64,000 bases of DNA from Methanolinea sp. UBA275 (GTDB lineage Archaea > Halobacteriota > Methanomicrobia > Methanomicrobiales > Methanospirillaceae). The stretch is from positions 1 to 64,000 of the forward strand of contig DAWU01000050.1 of NCBI GenBank assembly GCA_002506105.1. The letters run 5' to 3'. A program made the translations under genes and the position numbers. The notes under the pieces are model-generated. The model had not been told where the DNA came from. It ran no database searches and was given only the letters and a program-made list of their open reading frames with translations. Below are positions 26,507 to 35,218 of this stretch, piece after piece. How positions within the stretch are numbered: position 1 is the stretch's first letter; the number at the start of each line of letters is the position of its first letter.

Positions 26507-27063
26507 CGATCCATGATAAGCGGGATCAGGTCATGCTTGGTGATGACCCCCTTCACCTTTCCCCCATCCATCACCAGCACGGCATGATGATCCTGCAGGA
26601 TCCGCACGACGGTCTCGATATCCATGTCCTGAGGGACTGTAGGAAACCCGGACTCCATGTAATGCTTCACCTGGTCGCCCGGGCTCTTGCCGCCGCTCTG
26701 GTCTTCAATGGCACTGACAATAGCCGATTCAGAAATACATCCCACAGGAACTCCTTTCTCGAGCACCGGCACCTGGGAGATATTGTACTTCTCCATGATG
26801 TCTACCGCCTGGGTGATGGTATCCTCGACAGCAACGCTGATCACAGGGGTATGCATCACCCGACCCGCGGTACTACGCGGTTTTGCCATGGTATTCAGCA
26901 CGCGGACAATCTTGGCCATCGTGCTGACCCGGGGGTCCACGCTCCCTGACTCAATCCGGGCAACCATCGACTGGCTGATACCTGCCCTCTCAGCAAGATC
27001 CACCTGTTTCAGCCCCAGGATCTCCCTCTTGGATTTTATCTCCTCGGGTGTGGGGATGTGCAT
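26503..27063 (-). CDS. HTH-CBS domain transcriptional regulator
   Basis: A 186-residue regulator. An XRE-type helix-turn-helix is at about residues 8-62 ([29 protein letters not shown]). Two CBS domains follow, roughly 68-125 ([36 protein letters not shown]) and 130-186 ([34 protein letters not shown]). CBS pairs bind adenine nucleotides or related ligands, so DNA binding is probably ligand-controlled. ATG 27063 is the only start that keeps the HTH at the N-terminus. Two GTGCATATG repeats, one spanning the start codon, suggest autoregulation. Targets are unknown; RNase P RNA lies upstream. Confidence 0.88.
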   Translation of the reverse strand: MHIPTPEEIKSKREILGLKQVDLAERAGISQSMVARIESGSVDPRVSTMAKIVRVLNTMAKPRSTAGRVMHTPVISVAVEDTITQAVDIMEKYNISQVPVLEKGVPVGCISESAIVSAIEDQSGGKSPGDQVKHYMESGFPTVPQDMDIETVVRILQDHHAVLVMDGGKVKGVITKHDLIPLIMDR

Positions 27064-27088
27064 ATGTGGTATTACCCTGGTGCATATG
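27058..27088. promoter_or_regulatory. Paired GTGCATATG repeats at the start of the HTH-CBS gene
   Basis: GTGCATATG occurs at 27058-27066 and 27080-27088, exactly 22 bases apart, about two helical turns. The first copy covers the start codon at 27061-27063; a TATA-like TTTATCC on the minus strand lies just upstream of the second. The layout fits an operator for the dimeric regulator encoded here. Confidence 0.4.
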
Positions 27089-27130
27089 AGTGGATAAAGA
27101 TGCTGCAGAAGAAGTATCCTGTCAAAGATT

Positions 27131-27479
27131 GAGTGGGAGGAGTAAGCCCCCTTCTGTTCGGTGCGGCATTCAGCTACGCGCCATACCCGGGCAGGCACTG
27201 AGCAGCCCTGTTGCCCTGTTTTGGCTTGCACCCGCAGGGATTCACCGTTTCATCGTTTCCTGCCCTTACGCATCAGCGAGACATCCGCGCTCTGTAAGAA
27301 GCGGGCGCTTTGTCCACGAATGGACTCGATCGCATCATGGCTGGGGGCAGGCCGTGTCGTTTCTGTGCCATCGCCGTGACTCTCGCCACCCGTACTTGCA
27401 TACGGCTGCGCGCTCAGCAGGTGGGGGGACTTTCCTCAGCAGCATCGTGTGCCACCGTCGGCCGCACTCTCCCTCTCCC
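27131..27479 (-). ncRNA. rnpB: RNase P RNA
   Basis: The catalytic RNA that trims tRNA 5' leaders. The universally conserved CR I reads GAGGAAAGTCCCCCCAC at 27437-27421, CR V reads AACAGAAGGGGGCTTA near the 3' end (about 27157-27142), and the core includes AAACGGTGAATCCCTGCGGG and GCAAGCC. Helices can be drawn by eye: P2 GTGCGGC (27467-27461) with GCCGCAC (27167-27161), P3 CGGTGGCA with TGCTGCTG around a five-base loop, and P1 GGGAG with CTCCC at the ends. The ends given are estimates. TAAATAAT on the minus strand at 27506-27499 would start transcription near 27477. Confidence 0.93.
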
Positions 27480-27506
27480 TATTTAATATGAATGATGCAT
27501 TATTTA
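27480..27506. promoter_or_regulatory. Interleaved divergent promoters for rnpB and the AMMECR1 gene
   Basis: Plus-strand TATTTAAT (27480-27487) lies 26-33 bases before the AMMECR1 ATG at 27513. Minus-strand TAAATAAT (27506-27499) lies about 25 bases before the rnpB 5' end near 27479. The two elements are 11 bases apart, and each lies on the far side of the other's start site. TBP-TFB complexes would probably exclude one another. Confidence 0.45.
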
Positions 27507-27512
27507 CACCTG

Positions 27513-28073
27513 ATGGACGCGCTCACACAGGAAGAGGGGGACCTCGCGGTACGGCTTGCGCGATCGGTCCTGGACCAGGCCATCGGTGGAAAACCGGGTG
27601 CAGGAATGGATCTGCCGCCCGTCTTCCGGGAGAAGAGGGGTGTGTTTGTGACCCTCACCACAAAGGGGGAGCTTCGTGGCTGTATCGGGTTTCCCTATCC
27701 TCACCTGCCGCTTGAGCAGGCGATCAGGGATGCTGCATATGCTGCAGCGAGAGAGGACCCGAGGTTCCCCCCCGTGGGGCCCGGGGAACTCCCTGGAATC
27801 AGGATCGAGGTGACGATCCTTTCCGTGCCTGCATTGCTGCATGCAGCCCCGGCGGAACGCCCGGGGGCTGTCCAGGTCGGGAAACATGGCCTGATCGTCC
27901 GGGGTTACGGGAGATCCGGGCTTCTTTTACCGCAGGTTCCTGTCGAGTGGGAATGGGACAGCAGGGAGTTTCTTGACCACACCTGTATGAAGGCCGGCCT
28001 TCCGGCAGGCTGCTGGAAGGAGAAGGGGATTGAGGTCTATACGTTCGAGGGGCAGATATTCCACGAAGGGTGA
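27513..28073 (+). CDS. AMMECR1 domain protein
   Basis: A 186-residue AMMECR1-family protein. The invariant motif LRGCIGF (about residues 51-57) is present, with flanking KRGVFVTLTTKGE and EDPRFPPVGPGELPGIRIEVTILS, and the cis-acting GLLLPQVPVEWEWD and CMKAGLP blocks typical of the family. In many archaea the domain is next to or fused with MEMO1, and its biochemical role is unknown. ATG 27513 (MDALTQEEG) is preferred to ATG 27492 because it fits leaderless initiation from the TATTTAAT element. Confidence 0.92.
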   Translation: MDALTQEEGDLAVRLARSVLDQAIGGKPGAGMDLPPVFREKRGVFVTLTTKGELRGCIGFPYPHLPLEQAIRDAAYAAAREDPRFPPVGPGELPGIRIEVTILSVPALLHAAPAERPGAVQVGKHGLIVRGYGRSGLLLPQVPVEWEWDSREFLDHTCMKAGLPAGCWKEKGIEVYTFEGQIFHEG

Positions 28074-28420
28074 AAGACCTGCGACATAATGGAGAGATCC
28101 CCTTTGGGTGCGAGTTTCCGGTACCAACAAGGGCAGAATTATCACGATGGTTGTGAAGAGATTGAACTTGAAGGTTCGATACTCTTAAATATATATATCC
28201 CGAAGAGATTGAATGCCGAACCTATTTGGCATCGTAATTTCATCAAAAACAAAAAAGATAATCATTCTCCGCCTTTCCTGGTCTTGGTCAACGTCACGTG
28301 CGATGAACATGGTTGCCACAAAGTCTGGGAAGGAGGTGTATTGGTTCTCCCTGTGGATTCCTGGACTGCCGGGGAACTTGCAGCGTCGTAAATTAACAGA
28401 TATAATAGGAGGATACAACA
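28074..28420. other. 347-bp gap with a strong TATA element but no convincing gene
   Basis: A TATA-rich stretch (TTAAATATATATATC, about 28184-28198) would start a transcript near 28215. That lies on an ATG at 28213, which opens a 72-codon frame ending at 28431 and overlapping the next gene. Its predicted product is not recognisable and codon use looks random, so it is not called. GGAGGATACAAC precedes the secreted protein at 28421 and is that gene's ribosome site. Confidence 0.4.
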
Positions 28421-29092
28421 ATGAAAAATAATCGAAATGGTCTCACTTTATCAAGGATATTGATCATAATGCTCATCGGGGGGACCCTGATCCTTCCGGG
28501 AACTGCATCATTCGTATCTGATCCCTACAGTGACTCTTGCGTATTTGAGGGGGATCAGGTGGAAGAAGCTCTCATCCAGCCCGAAGTATCATCAAATGGC
28601 ATGTTCTGTGTTTCTTTTCCCGATACCATTGTTATGATCGGAGATTACATCAGGGAAACCTATCCTGATATCTGGGAATTGCTCAGCGCTGAAGACCAGG
28701 CGTATTATAATTCCAAGGCAGCAGTGTGGCCATGCGGTGAGGATGAGCCGATGCTGCCGAATGAAGTCATACGCCTGATCTGGCTGGTGCAGGCCAGGTC
28801 GGCCGATGGTCCGGCAGTGCACAAACAGGAACTGCCATCTGCTGCTCAACCGACATTCACGGCTCCGGATATCTCATCATGGTTCACGATAGGGAATTCA
28901 CGTTTCCAGGAGAAACAGATCGTAGACAGCATCGGAGGAATGCCTGGTGTGAATGATTTGATCACAAACAACAACGTTCTCATGGGAAGGATGTTTCTGC
29001 AAGCCAGGGACACAGACGGGGTCCTCGGAATCGGTGCTATCCACTCCATGGATCGGATTTCCTCGCTATCTTCGAGGTTTTCTAACCGTTGA
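28421..29092 (+). CDS. Orphan secreted protein of unknown function
   Basis: A 223-residue protein with a clear signal peptide: basic start (MKNNRNGLTLSR), hydrophobic core (ILIIMLIGGTLILPG) and a probable cleavage site after TAS near residue 30. The mature part holds cysteines at about 40, 63 and 105 and a region of mixed helices (YIRETYPDIWELLSAEDQAYYNSK; NEVIRLIWLVQARS). I do not recognise a family. A strong ribosome site (GGAGGATA) precedes the ATG. It is isolated between gaps of about 350 and 550 bases, which fits a recently acquired or lineage-specific gene. Confidence 0.7.
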   Translation: MKNNRNGLTLSRILIIMLIGGTLILPGTASFVSDPYSDSCVFEGDQVEEALIQPEVSSNGMFCVSFPDTIVMIGDYIRETYPDIWELLSAEDQAYYNSKAAVWPCGEDEPMLPNEVIRLIWLVQARSADGPAVHKQELPSAAQPTFTAPDISSWFTIGNSRFQEKQIVDSIGGMPGVNDLITNNNVLMGRMFLQARDTDGVLGIGAIHSMDRISSLSSRFSNR

Positions 29093-29643
29093 AATTGAGG
29101 GAAACCTACGTAGTCGTTTGATCCGGGCATAGGATCCATAAAGGTAGGGGTGGATCGCAACTCCCCTCTCTCAATGCGATTGACCCCGCCGCCCCCGAAA
29201 ATACCGCAAGGTTGTCGCCCTCGACCCGACGCGACCTGCGGTCACCGACATTTCACCAATACCTGTTGGATTCTCTCGGAGACGAAATAGATCACCAAAT
29301 ATGGCGATAGGTCAGGTGGCTGGATTGAGCATTTTTTACGAATCTTTACGTTCAGGATGAACCAAGAACATTAACATAGTCAACGGCGAAAGCCCTGGAT
29401 AAGGAAAATCCTGCCGAATTGACAGGCGTTTCACTTAGGAACAGTGAAATGAAGCCCGCCTGGCTGCGCTTGCCCCAATGCCGGGTCCGGATTCTTTCAT
29501 CTCCAGGAATCGTGCCCTTCAAGGGAAGATTCCAGAGGGTTCCCGCAGGGTGGCCAGATCATTTCGCCTGGAATGTAACCGGGGCTAATTCCCGCCAGGG
29601 TATCACCTGTATACTCACTGGAACAACGGTTGGAGGAGGAGTT
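29093..29643. other. 551-bp gap: repeat copy and long leader of the decarboxylase gene
   Basis: It holds the second copy of the dispersed 26-bp repeat at 29174-29199. It also contains a perfect hairpin, TTTCACT at 29429-29435 with AGTGAAA at 29443-29449, and further GC-rich complementary stretches up to the ribosome site at 29632. A plus-strand frame runs through from 29419, but its translation looks like non-coding sequence. A structured leader RNA before the decarboxylase gene is possible. Confidence 0.45.
29174..29199 (+). repeat. Dispersed 26-bp GC-rich repeat, copy 2
   Basis: An exact copy, in opposite orientation, of 10683-10708. The match extends five more bases upstream (TCTCA) with one inserted base in the other copy. 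Unlike copy 1, the sequence after the repeat does not form the GC-rich hairpin, so only part of the element is kept here. Confidence 0.75.
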
Positions 29644-31953
29644 TTGAACCTGGAAGAAAATCTGAACGTCGTCATCATCGATGATACCATCCATACGGAT
29701 ACTCCGCGCGGCCGCACCATCAACCGGATCATACAGGGCTTCGTCAAATACAATATCGGTGTCACCACCATCGCGTCTATCGAGAACGCACGGTCTGCCT
29801 ATGCACAGCTGGCTGAAGCCGACTGCATCATGGTCAACTGGAACCTCGGCGGCACCGGTTCGAAGGACCATAATGATGCAAAGAGGCTCATCGATGAGAT
29901 CAGGAAACGGAATGAGGATATCCCCATCTTCCTCATCGCAGAGGCAGTATCAGGGTGCTCCGCGTCGCTGACGGTTGACGTGGTGCGGGAGGTCAACGAG
30001 TTCATCAATATCATGGATGACACCCCCGAGTTCATCGCGGGGAGGATCACGGTTGCCGCGCACCGGTACAAGGAGAGTCTTCTTCCGCCTTTTTTTGGTG
30101 CGCTGGTGAAGTTCTCGAAAGACTTCGAGTACTCCTGGCACACCCCGGGCCACGCGGGCGGAACGGCGTTCAGGAAGTCCCCGTCTGGGCGAATTTTCTT
30201 CAATTTTTTCGGTGAACAGATCTTCAGATCCGATCTTTCAGTCTCGGTCGGGGAGCTCGGGTCGCTCCTTGATCATTCCGGGCCGCTCGGCGAGGCCGAG
30301 CGATATGCGGCGAAGGTATTCGGGGCGGACCAGACCTACTTTGTGACAAACGGCACATCGACAGCCAACAAGATTGTCTTCTTTTCCAGGGTGACAAAGG
30401 ACGACATTGTTCTCGTGGACCGGAACTGCCACAAATCTGCGGAACATGCGATCACCATGACGCATGCACTCGCAGTCTTCATGATCCCGACAAGAAACCG
30501 TTACGGTATCATCGGTCCTATCCCACCTGGCGAGATGAGTGCGGAGACTATCCGCTTAAAGATCGCAGCCTATCCTCTTGCCGGAAAGTCCGGAAACACC
30601 ACCCCGGTCCATGCGGTCGTCACCAATTCGACCTATGACGGGCTCTGCTACCTTGTCACGGATGTCGAGACTCTTCTCGGTAAAAGCGTCGATTCGATCC
30701 ATTTTGATGAGGCATGGTACGGGTATGCCCGCTTCAACCCCCTCTACCGCGAACGGTTCGCCATGCGCGAGGGTCCTGCCGGCAGGGACGGACCAACGGT
30801 GTTTGCCACCCAGTCCACTCACAAGCTCCTTGCGGCATTCTCCCAGGCATCCATGATCCATGTCCGGAACGGGAGGATCCCGGTGGATCCCTCCCTGTTC
30901 AACGAAGGATTCATGATGCACAGTTCCACGTCACCCTTCTATCCCATCATGGCATCGCTGGATGTCTCATCGAAGATGATGGAAGGGGCTGCCGGCAGGG
31001 TGCTCACGACTGAATCCATCGAGGAGGCGATCAGGTTCCGCCTTACCATGTCCCGCATCCAGCGCGAGATCAAATCGTCCGGGAAGAAGAAAGACTGGTG
31101 GTTCGGCGTGTGGCAGCCTGACACGGTGACGGATCCAAAAGCAAGAAAGAAGATACCGTTTACTGACGCACCGATGGAGGTTCTCCGTGACAATCCCTAC
31201 GCGTGGGTTCTTCACCCCGGAGAAACCTGGCACGGGTTTTCTGATCTCCCGGACAACTACTGCATGCTTGACCCGATCAAGGTCACGGTGATCACACCGG
31301 GTGTGAATGAGCAGGGGACGCTCGATGACTGGGGGATTCCGGCCCCGGTGGTTGTACGGTTCCTCGAATCCCGCGGGATTGTGAACGAGAAGTCCGGCAA
31401 TTATACGATACTCTTCCTCTTCTCCATGGGAAACACGAAGGGGAAATGGGGGACCTTGATCTCCGAACTCTTCGAGTTCAAGCGGCATTACGATCAGAAA
31501 ACACCGCTCGAGGAGGTAATCCCCAACATTGCCGGGACTTACCCTGACAGGTATAAGGGAATGACGCTGGCCAGTCTCTCAGATGAAATGCACGAATATA
31601 AAAAGCAGCACCGGACGTGTGAGAAGCTCGAGAAGGCCTTCTCAATCCTCCCTGAACCGGCTGTCACGTATGCGGATGCATACAGGAAGATAGTCAGGGG
31701 CGATGTTGAACTGGTCCCGCTCTCCGCGATGGGAGATCGGATCGTTGCAACAGGGATCTATCCCTATCCTCCCGGAATACCCATTCTTGCTCCCGGGGAA
31801 CGGGCAGGATCGATCCACGGTCCCATCATTGAATACCTTGCGAGTCTGCAGGAGTTCGACAACTCCTTCCCCGGCTTTGAGCATACTATCCACGGGGTAG
31901 AGACAGTAAAAGGAGAATATCAGGTGTATTGTATAAAGGAAGATACCCCGTAA
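29644..31953 (+). CDS. Basic amino acid decarboxylase, AdiA/CadA family (probable arginine decarboxylase)
   Basis: A 769-residue fold-type I PLP decarboxylase of the bacterial Orn/Lys/Arg class. The N-terminal wing domain (about residues 1-130) starts LNVVIIDDTIHTDTPRG; the core has EYSWHTPGHAGG, GTSTANKIVFF, VDRNCHKSAEHA, HFDEAWYGYARF and the PLP-lysine motif QSTHKLLAAFSQASMIH. The C-terminal domain is complete. TTG 29644 is the chosen start: GGAGGAGGA precedes it by a few bases and homologues begin there, whereas the upstream frame has no similarity. NRYGIIGPI favours arginine over lysine. Archaea usually use pyruvoyl enzymes, so transfer from bacteria is likely. Confidence 0.87.
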   Translation: MNLEENLNVVIIDDTIHTDTPRGRTINRIIQGFVKYNIGVTTIASIENARSAYAQLAEADCIMVNWNLGGTGSKDHNDAKRLIDEIRKRNEDIPIFLIAEAVSGCSASLTVDVVREVNEFINIMDDTPEFIAGRITVAAHRYKESLLPPFFGALVKFSKDFEYSWHTPGHAGGTAFRKSPSGRIFFNFFGEQIFRSDLSVSVGELGSLLDHSGPLGEAERYAAKVFGADQTYFVTNGTSTANKIVFFSRVTKDDIVLVDRNCHKSAEHAITMTHALAVFMIPTRNRYGIIGPIPPGEMSAETIRLKIAAYPLAGKSGNTTPVHAVVTNSTYDGLCYLVTDVETLLGKSVDSIHFDEAWYGYARFNPLYRERFAMREGPAGRDGPTVFATQSTHKLLAAFSQASMIHVRNGRIPVDPSLFNEGFMMHSSTSPFYPIMASLDVSSKMMEGAAGRVLTTESIEEAIRFRLTMSRIQREIKSSGKKKDWWFGVWQPDTVTDPKARKKIPFTDAPMEVLRDNPYAWVLHPGETWHGFSDLPDNYCMLDPIKVTVITPGVNEQGTLDDWGIPAPVVVRFLESRGIVNEKSGNYTILFLFSMGNTKGKWGTLISELFEFKRHYDQKTPLEEVIPNIAGTYPDRYKGMTLASLSDEMHEYKKQHRTCEKLEKAFSILPEPAVTYADAYRKIVRGDVELVPLSAMGDRIVATGIYPYPPGIPILAPGERAGSIHGPIIEYLASLQEFDNSFPGFEHTIHGVETVKGEYQVYCIKEDTP

Positions 31954-32088
31954 CAGGCAGGAAGGAATTCTGCAATCACATTCCGGGCTTTGTTTCATGA
32001 TGATATGCCATGAGAGGGGGAAGAGTGCAGCCATACTTTCTTTTCCACTCACGACCCAACTAGTGCAAAAATTGTTGATAAGGGGACC

Positions 32089-33534
32089 ATGGCGATCACA
32101 TTTGAGATCCTTGAGGAGGATATTGCAGGGCGGCTCGGCAAGATCAAAGCAGGAGGCAGGAGTATCCGCACCCCTGCACTACTCCCGGTAATCAATCCCC
32201 ACCTGCAACCCGTGACTGCCAGGGAGATGAGCGCGATGGGAGCGGAAGGGCTGATCACGAACGCGTACATCTTCTCGCGGAGCATGGAGTTCCGGGAGCA
32301 GGCTCTCACACTCGGGCTCCACCGTGTGCTCGGGTTCGATGGCCTGATTATGACTGACTCGGGTTCGTTCCAGCTCTCGGTGTACGGAGATGTGGAGATC
32401 ACCAACATGGAAACGCTCGAGTTCCAGAATGCCATCGGGAGCGATATCCATGTTCCCCTCGATATCCCGACGCATCCCGATGCTGATCGCGATCAGGCAG
32501 AGCGAGAGCTCGAAGTGACCATGGCAAGGCTCCGGGAAGCGAAAGAGATCCTTGGGCCGGATGCTCCGCTTGCCGGACCGGTCCAGGGGGGGAGGTTCCC
32601 GGATCTGCGGGAGAAGGCAGGCAGGGAGGCAGGGGAACTTGGGTTCTCATTCTGCCCCATAGGTGCAGTGGTACCCTTAATGGAGTCCTACCGGTACGAA
32701 GACCTTGTCAGTGTGGTGATGGCTGCGAAGAGGGGGATTCCCACCTCTTCCTGTGTTCACCTCTTTGGTGCCGGCCACCCGGCGATGTTCGCGCTCGCGG
32801 TCGCGATGGGCTGCGATATCTTCGACTCGGCTGCGTATGCCCTGTATGCGAGGGAGGGACGCTACCTCACGCCATCGGGAAGCGCGAAAATCCAGGAGCT
32901 CCACGACCTCCCCTGCCCCTGCCACGTCTGCCGTTCCCATACTGCAGAGGAACTGATACACTCGCCGGAGCGTGAAAGGCTCCTTGCACTCCATAACCTC
33001 CAGGTGAGCCTCGCGGAGATCTCGAGGATCCGCCAGGCAATCCAGGATGGTGTTCTCTGGGAGCTCGTGGATGAGCGGTGCAGGGGCCACCCGCAACTCC
33101 TGAAGGGATACAGGGCGCTCCTGAACCATGGCGGAACCCTGGAGATCTCCGACAGGGTGAGCAAGCGCCGCTTCTTCTATAGGGGTGCCGAGAGCTGCAA
33201 AAGAACGGAGGTGATTCGCTTCCAAAAAATGCTGGACCGCCTGGTGTTACCACCACGTGTTCTTGTCTCTATGGATGGGAGGGCATTCCCGGGATTTGAC
33301 ATTATCCTGCCGTTCAAACCACCGTTCGGGCCTTTCATGGACGAGCTGCGTGAGACGTTTCCTATAGGCCAGAGCGAGATCCCTGACTGGGACGAGGAGA
33401 TGGTTGCCAGCGGGTGCAGGGGAATACAGAGACTGGCCGAGACGCACAGGGAATGTTCCATCGCCATCTCGTGCCAGGGAAGGTGGAGGGAGATCGTTGC
33501 ACGGATCGTTCCCGGAATCGAGGTGATCCCGTGA
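32089..33534 (+). CDS. tgtA: Archaeosine tRNA-guanine transglycosylase
   Basis: A 481-residue ArcTGT, which swaps guanine 15 of tRNA for preQ0. The catalytic barrel has [14 protein letters not shown] with the catalytic aspartate, [16 protein letters not shown] and [25 protein letters not shown]. Zinc ligands are in CPCHVCRSH at about residues 277-286. Domains after residue 350 are C1-like, and the PUA domain is missing, supplied instead by the next gene. AGGGGACC precedes the ATG. The arcS start overlaps its stop by four bases, so archaeosine insertion and conversion are coupled. Confidence 0.95.
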   Translation: MAITFEILEEDIAGRLGKIKAGGRSIRTPALLPVINPHLQPVTAREMSAMGAEGLITNAYIFSRSMEFREQALTLGLHRVLGFDGLIMTDSGSFQLSVYGDVEITNMETLEFQNAIGSDIHVPLDIPTHPDADRDQAERELEVTMARLREAKEILGPDAPLAGPVQGGRFPDLREKAGREAGELGFSFCPIGAVVPLMESYRYEDLVSVVMAAKRGIPTSSCVHLFGAGHPAMFALAVAMGCDIFDSAAYALYAREGRYLTPSGSAKIQELHDLPCPCHVCRSHTAEELIHSPERERLLALHNLQVSLAEISRIRQAIQDGVLWELVDERCRGHPQLLKGYRALLNHGGTLEISDRVSKRRFFYRGAESCKRTEVIRFQKMLDRLVLPPRVLVSMDGRAFPGFDIILPFKPPFGPFMDELRETFPIGQSEIPDWDEEMVASGCRGIQRLAETHRECSIAISCQGRWREIVARIVPGIEVIP

Positions 33535-35162
33535 CAGGTTTTGAGGTGAAAAAAAGGGACGGGCTTGCAAGGATATCCATTCTTTTCCATGAACAGGGGG
33601 ATATCCGGCTCCCCTGTGCCATGGATACGGAGTCCCTCTTTCCCGGCCTTGCGAACCATTCCATGAGCAATGTACCTCTCGGGGCTCCCGCATCCTTCGC
33701 ATCTGCGTATATCCCCAAGGCGGATAGCCAGCCTGTCGTGGTGCATCCCTCGGTCGCCCCCAGTGCTACATCAGGTGACTGCGTTATGGTCTCTGGCTGG
33801 AATACCGCGCTCTCTAATCCACGGTCTTACACCGGCTGGCTGGTCCACATGAAGTCGGTCATTCCTGCCGACACCGTATGGTATGCACCCGGAGCCGCAC
33901 TCCCCTCGAACGCCCATATTCTCTGCTACTCGGGATTTGATCTCTTCGATTTCATCGCGGTTGACCTGAAAACCTCCCAGCATCTCTTCTGCCTCCCCGA
34001 AGGGGAATTCCCGGAAGAGATGATGGAGACGGGATCCTGTGGATGCGAAGGGTGCAGGAATGGCGATCTCATGATGCATAACCGCCTCGCCCTTTCACGG
34101 GAACTCTCGCTGATCTCGCATTTTATCAATGACCAGCAGATCAGGGAATTCGTGGAATCGAGATCACGCATGCAGGCTACCCATACCGCCATTCTCCGAC
34201 ATCTCGACCGGCACCCCTCATTTCTTGAACAGCGCCTGCCCATTGGACGATCCTGCAGGCTCGGGGCCATGACGGGAGATGCCCTCATGCGACCCGAGGT
34301 CGTCAGGTATGCGGACCGGGTCGTCCACCGGTATATCCCTCCCTCTGCTGAGGTTGCCGTACTTCTTCCCTGCTCCGCCAGGAAACCGTACTCGCTCTCA
34401 CAGAGCCACAGGAAGTACCTGGATGCAATAGGCGGACGGGCGCTTGAGCTGATCGTGACATCTCCCCTCGGGCTGGTTCCAAGGGAACTTGAACGGATTT
34501 ACCCTGCGGCGCATTACGATATCCCGGTCACCGGCCACTGGGACAGGGAGGAACTGTCGTTCACGGCAGGAATCATTGCGGGGTTTTTAAAAAGACATCC
34601 CTTTCGGAGGGTGATTGCACACCTTGACGGGGGAGCCCTCGAGGCTGCACGGATCGCGGCGGATCGTGCAGGGGTTTCGATCGAGGAGAGTTGCATCTCC
34701 CGACCTGCGGCTGCGGATTCTCTGCGGAACCTGAGCGATCTTCTCGATGGTGAGAGGACAGTCAGGCACGACTCGGTCAGGGGGACACTCTCCTGGCAGT
34801 TCGGGGTTGATGTTGATACTACAGGTATGTCTGTCCGGTGGAAACCGCCAAACCTGATGGTTCGCCAGGGGAAGGAGCACCTCTTCTCCATGGATCCCGG
34901 CACCGGGCTCCTCCGGCCGACTTTCGAGGGCTGGAAGTATCTCCCAGGATTATACCGGGTGCAGATCGACAATTTTGTCCCACAGGGGGATATCCTTGCA
35001 CCGGGTGTCATATCCGCCGATCCCGCAATACGCGAAGGCGATGAAGTCCTTGTGGAAGGTCCTCTCGCCATGGCGACCGGCAGGGCCGCCATGGGTTCTG
35101 TTGAGATGCACTCTTCGAAGCGCGGTGTCGCGGTGAGGGTTCGAAAAGTATTGAAACACTGA
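33531..35162 (+). CDS. arcS: Archaeosine synthase subunit alpha (ArcS)
   Basis: A 543-residue TgtA paralogue that adds lysine to preQ0 in tRNA as part of archaeosine formation with RaSEA. Seen are a degenerate barrel, [25 protein letters not shown], the DUF5591-type segment [20 protein letters not shown] with [28 protein letters not shown], and a C-terminal PUA domain (about residues 465-543, [19 protein letters not shown] and EGDEVLVEG). The start is GTG 33531, in a GTGA overlap with tgtA. An upstream ATG in the same frame lies inside tgtA and is not used. Confidence 0.93.
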   Translation: MTGFEVKKRDGLARISILFHEQGDIRLPCAMDTESLFPGLANHSMSNVPLGAPASFASAYIPKADSQPVVVHPSVAPSATSGDCVMVSGWNTALSNPRSYTGWLVHMKSVIPADTVWYAPGAALPSNAHILCYSGFDLFDFIAVDLKTSQHLFCLPEGEFPEEMMETGSCGCEGCRNGDLMMHNRLALSRELSLISHFINDQQIREFVESRSRMQATHTAILRHLDRHPSFLEQRLPIGRSCRLGAMTGDALMRPEVVRYADRVVHRYIPPSAEVAVLLPCSARKPYSLSQSHRKYLDAIGGRALELIVTSPLGLVPRELERIYPAAHYDIPVTGHWDREELSFTAGIIAGFLKRHPFRRVIAHLDGGALEAARIAADRAGVSIEESCISRPAAADSLRNLSDLLDGERTVRHDSVRGTLSWQFGVDVDTTGMSVRWKPPNLMVRQGKEHLFSMDPGTGLLRPTFEGWKYLPGLYRVQIDNFVPQGDILAPGVISADPAIREGDEVLVEGPLAMATGRAAMGSVEMHSSKRGVAVRVRKVLKH

Positions 35163-35218
35163 CACCCCATCAATATAGCACAAATGGAGGAATCGATGAT
35201 GTACAGGGAGAGACGGCC

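Noticed and set aside
28213..28431. 72-codon frame starting at leaderless distance from a TATA-rich stretch
   Set aside because: Unrecognisable product, overlaps the next gene start, and codon use looks random. Kept only as a note on the gap.
29200..29330. Possible remnant of a transposase after the repeat copy (frame reading RKYRKVVALDPTRP)
   Set aside because: No catalytic motif or inverted ends could be found; resemblance is too weak.
29419..29643. In-frame 75-codon N-terminal extension of the decarboxylase
   Set aside because: Homologues start at the TTG, a strong ribosome site precedes it, and the extension reads like non-coding sequence.
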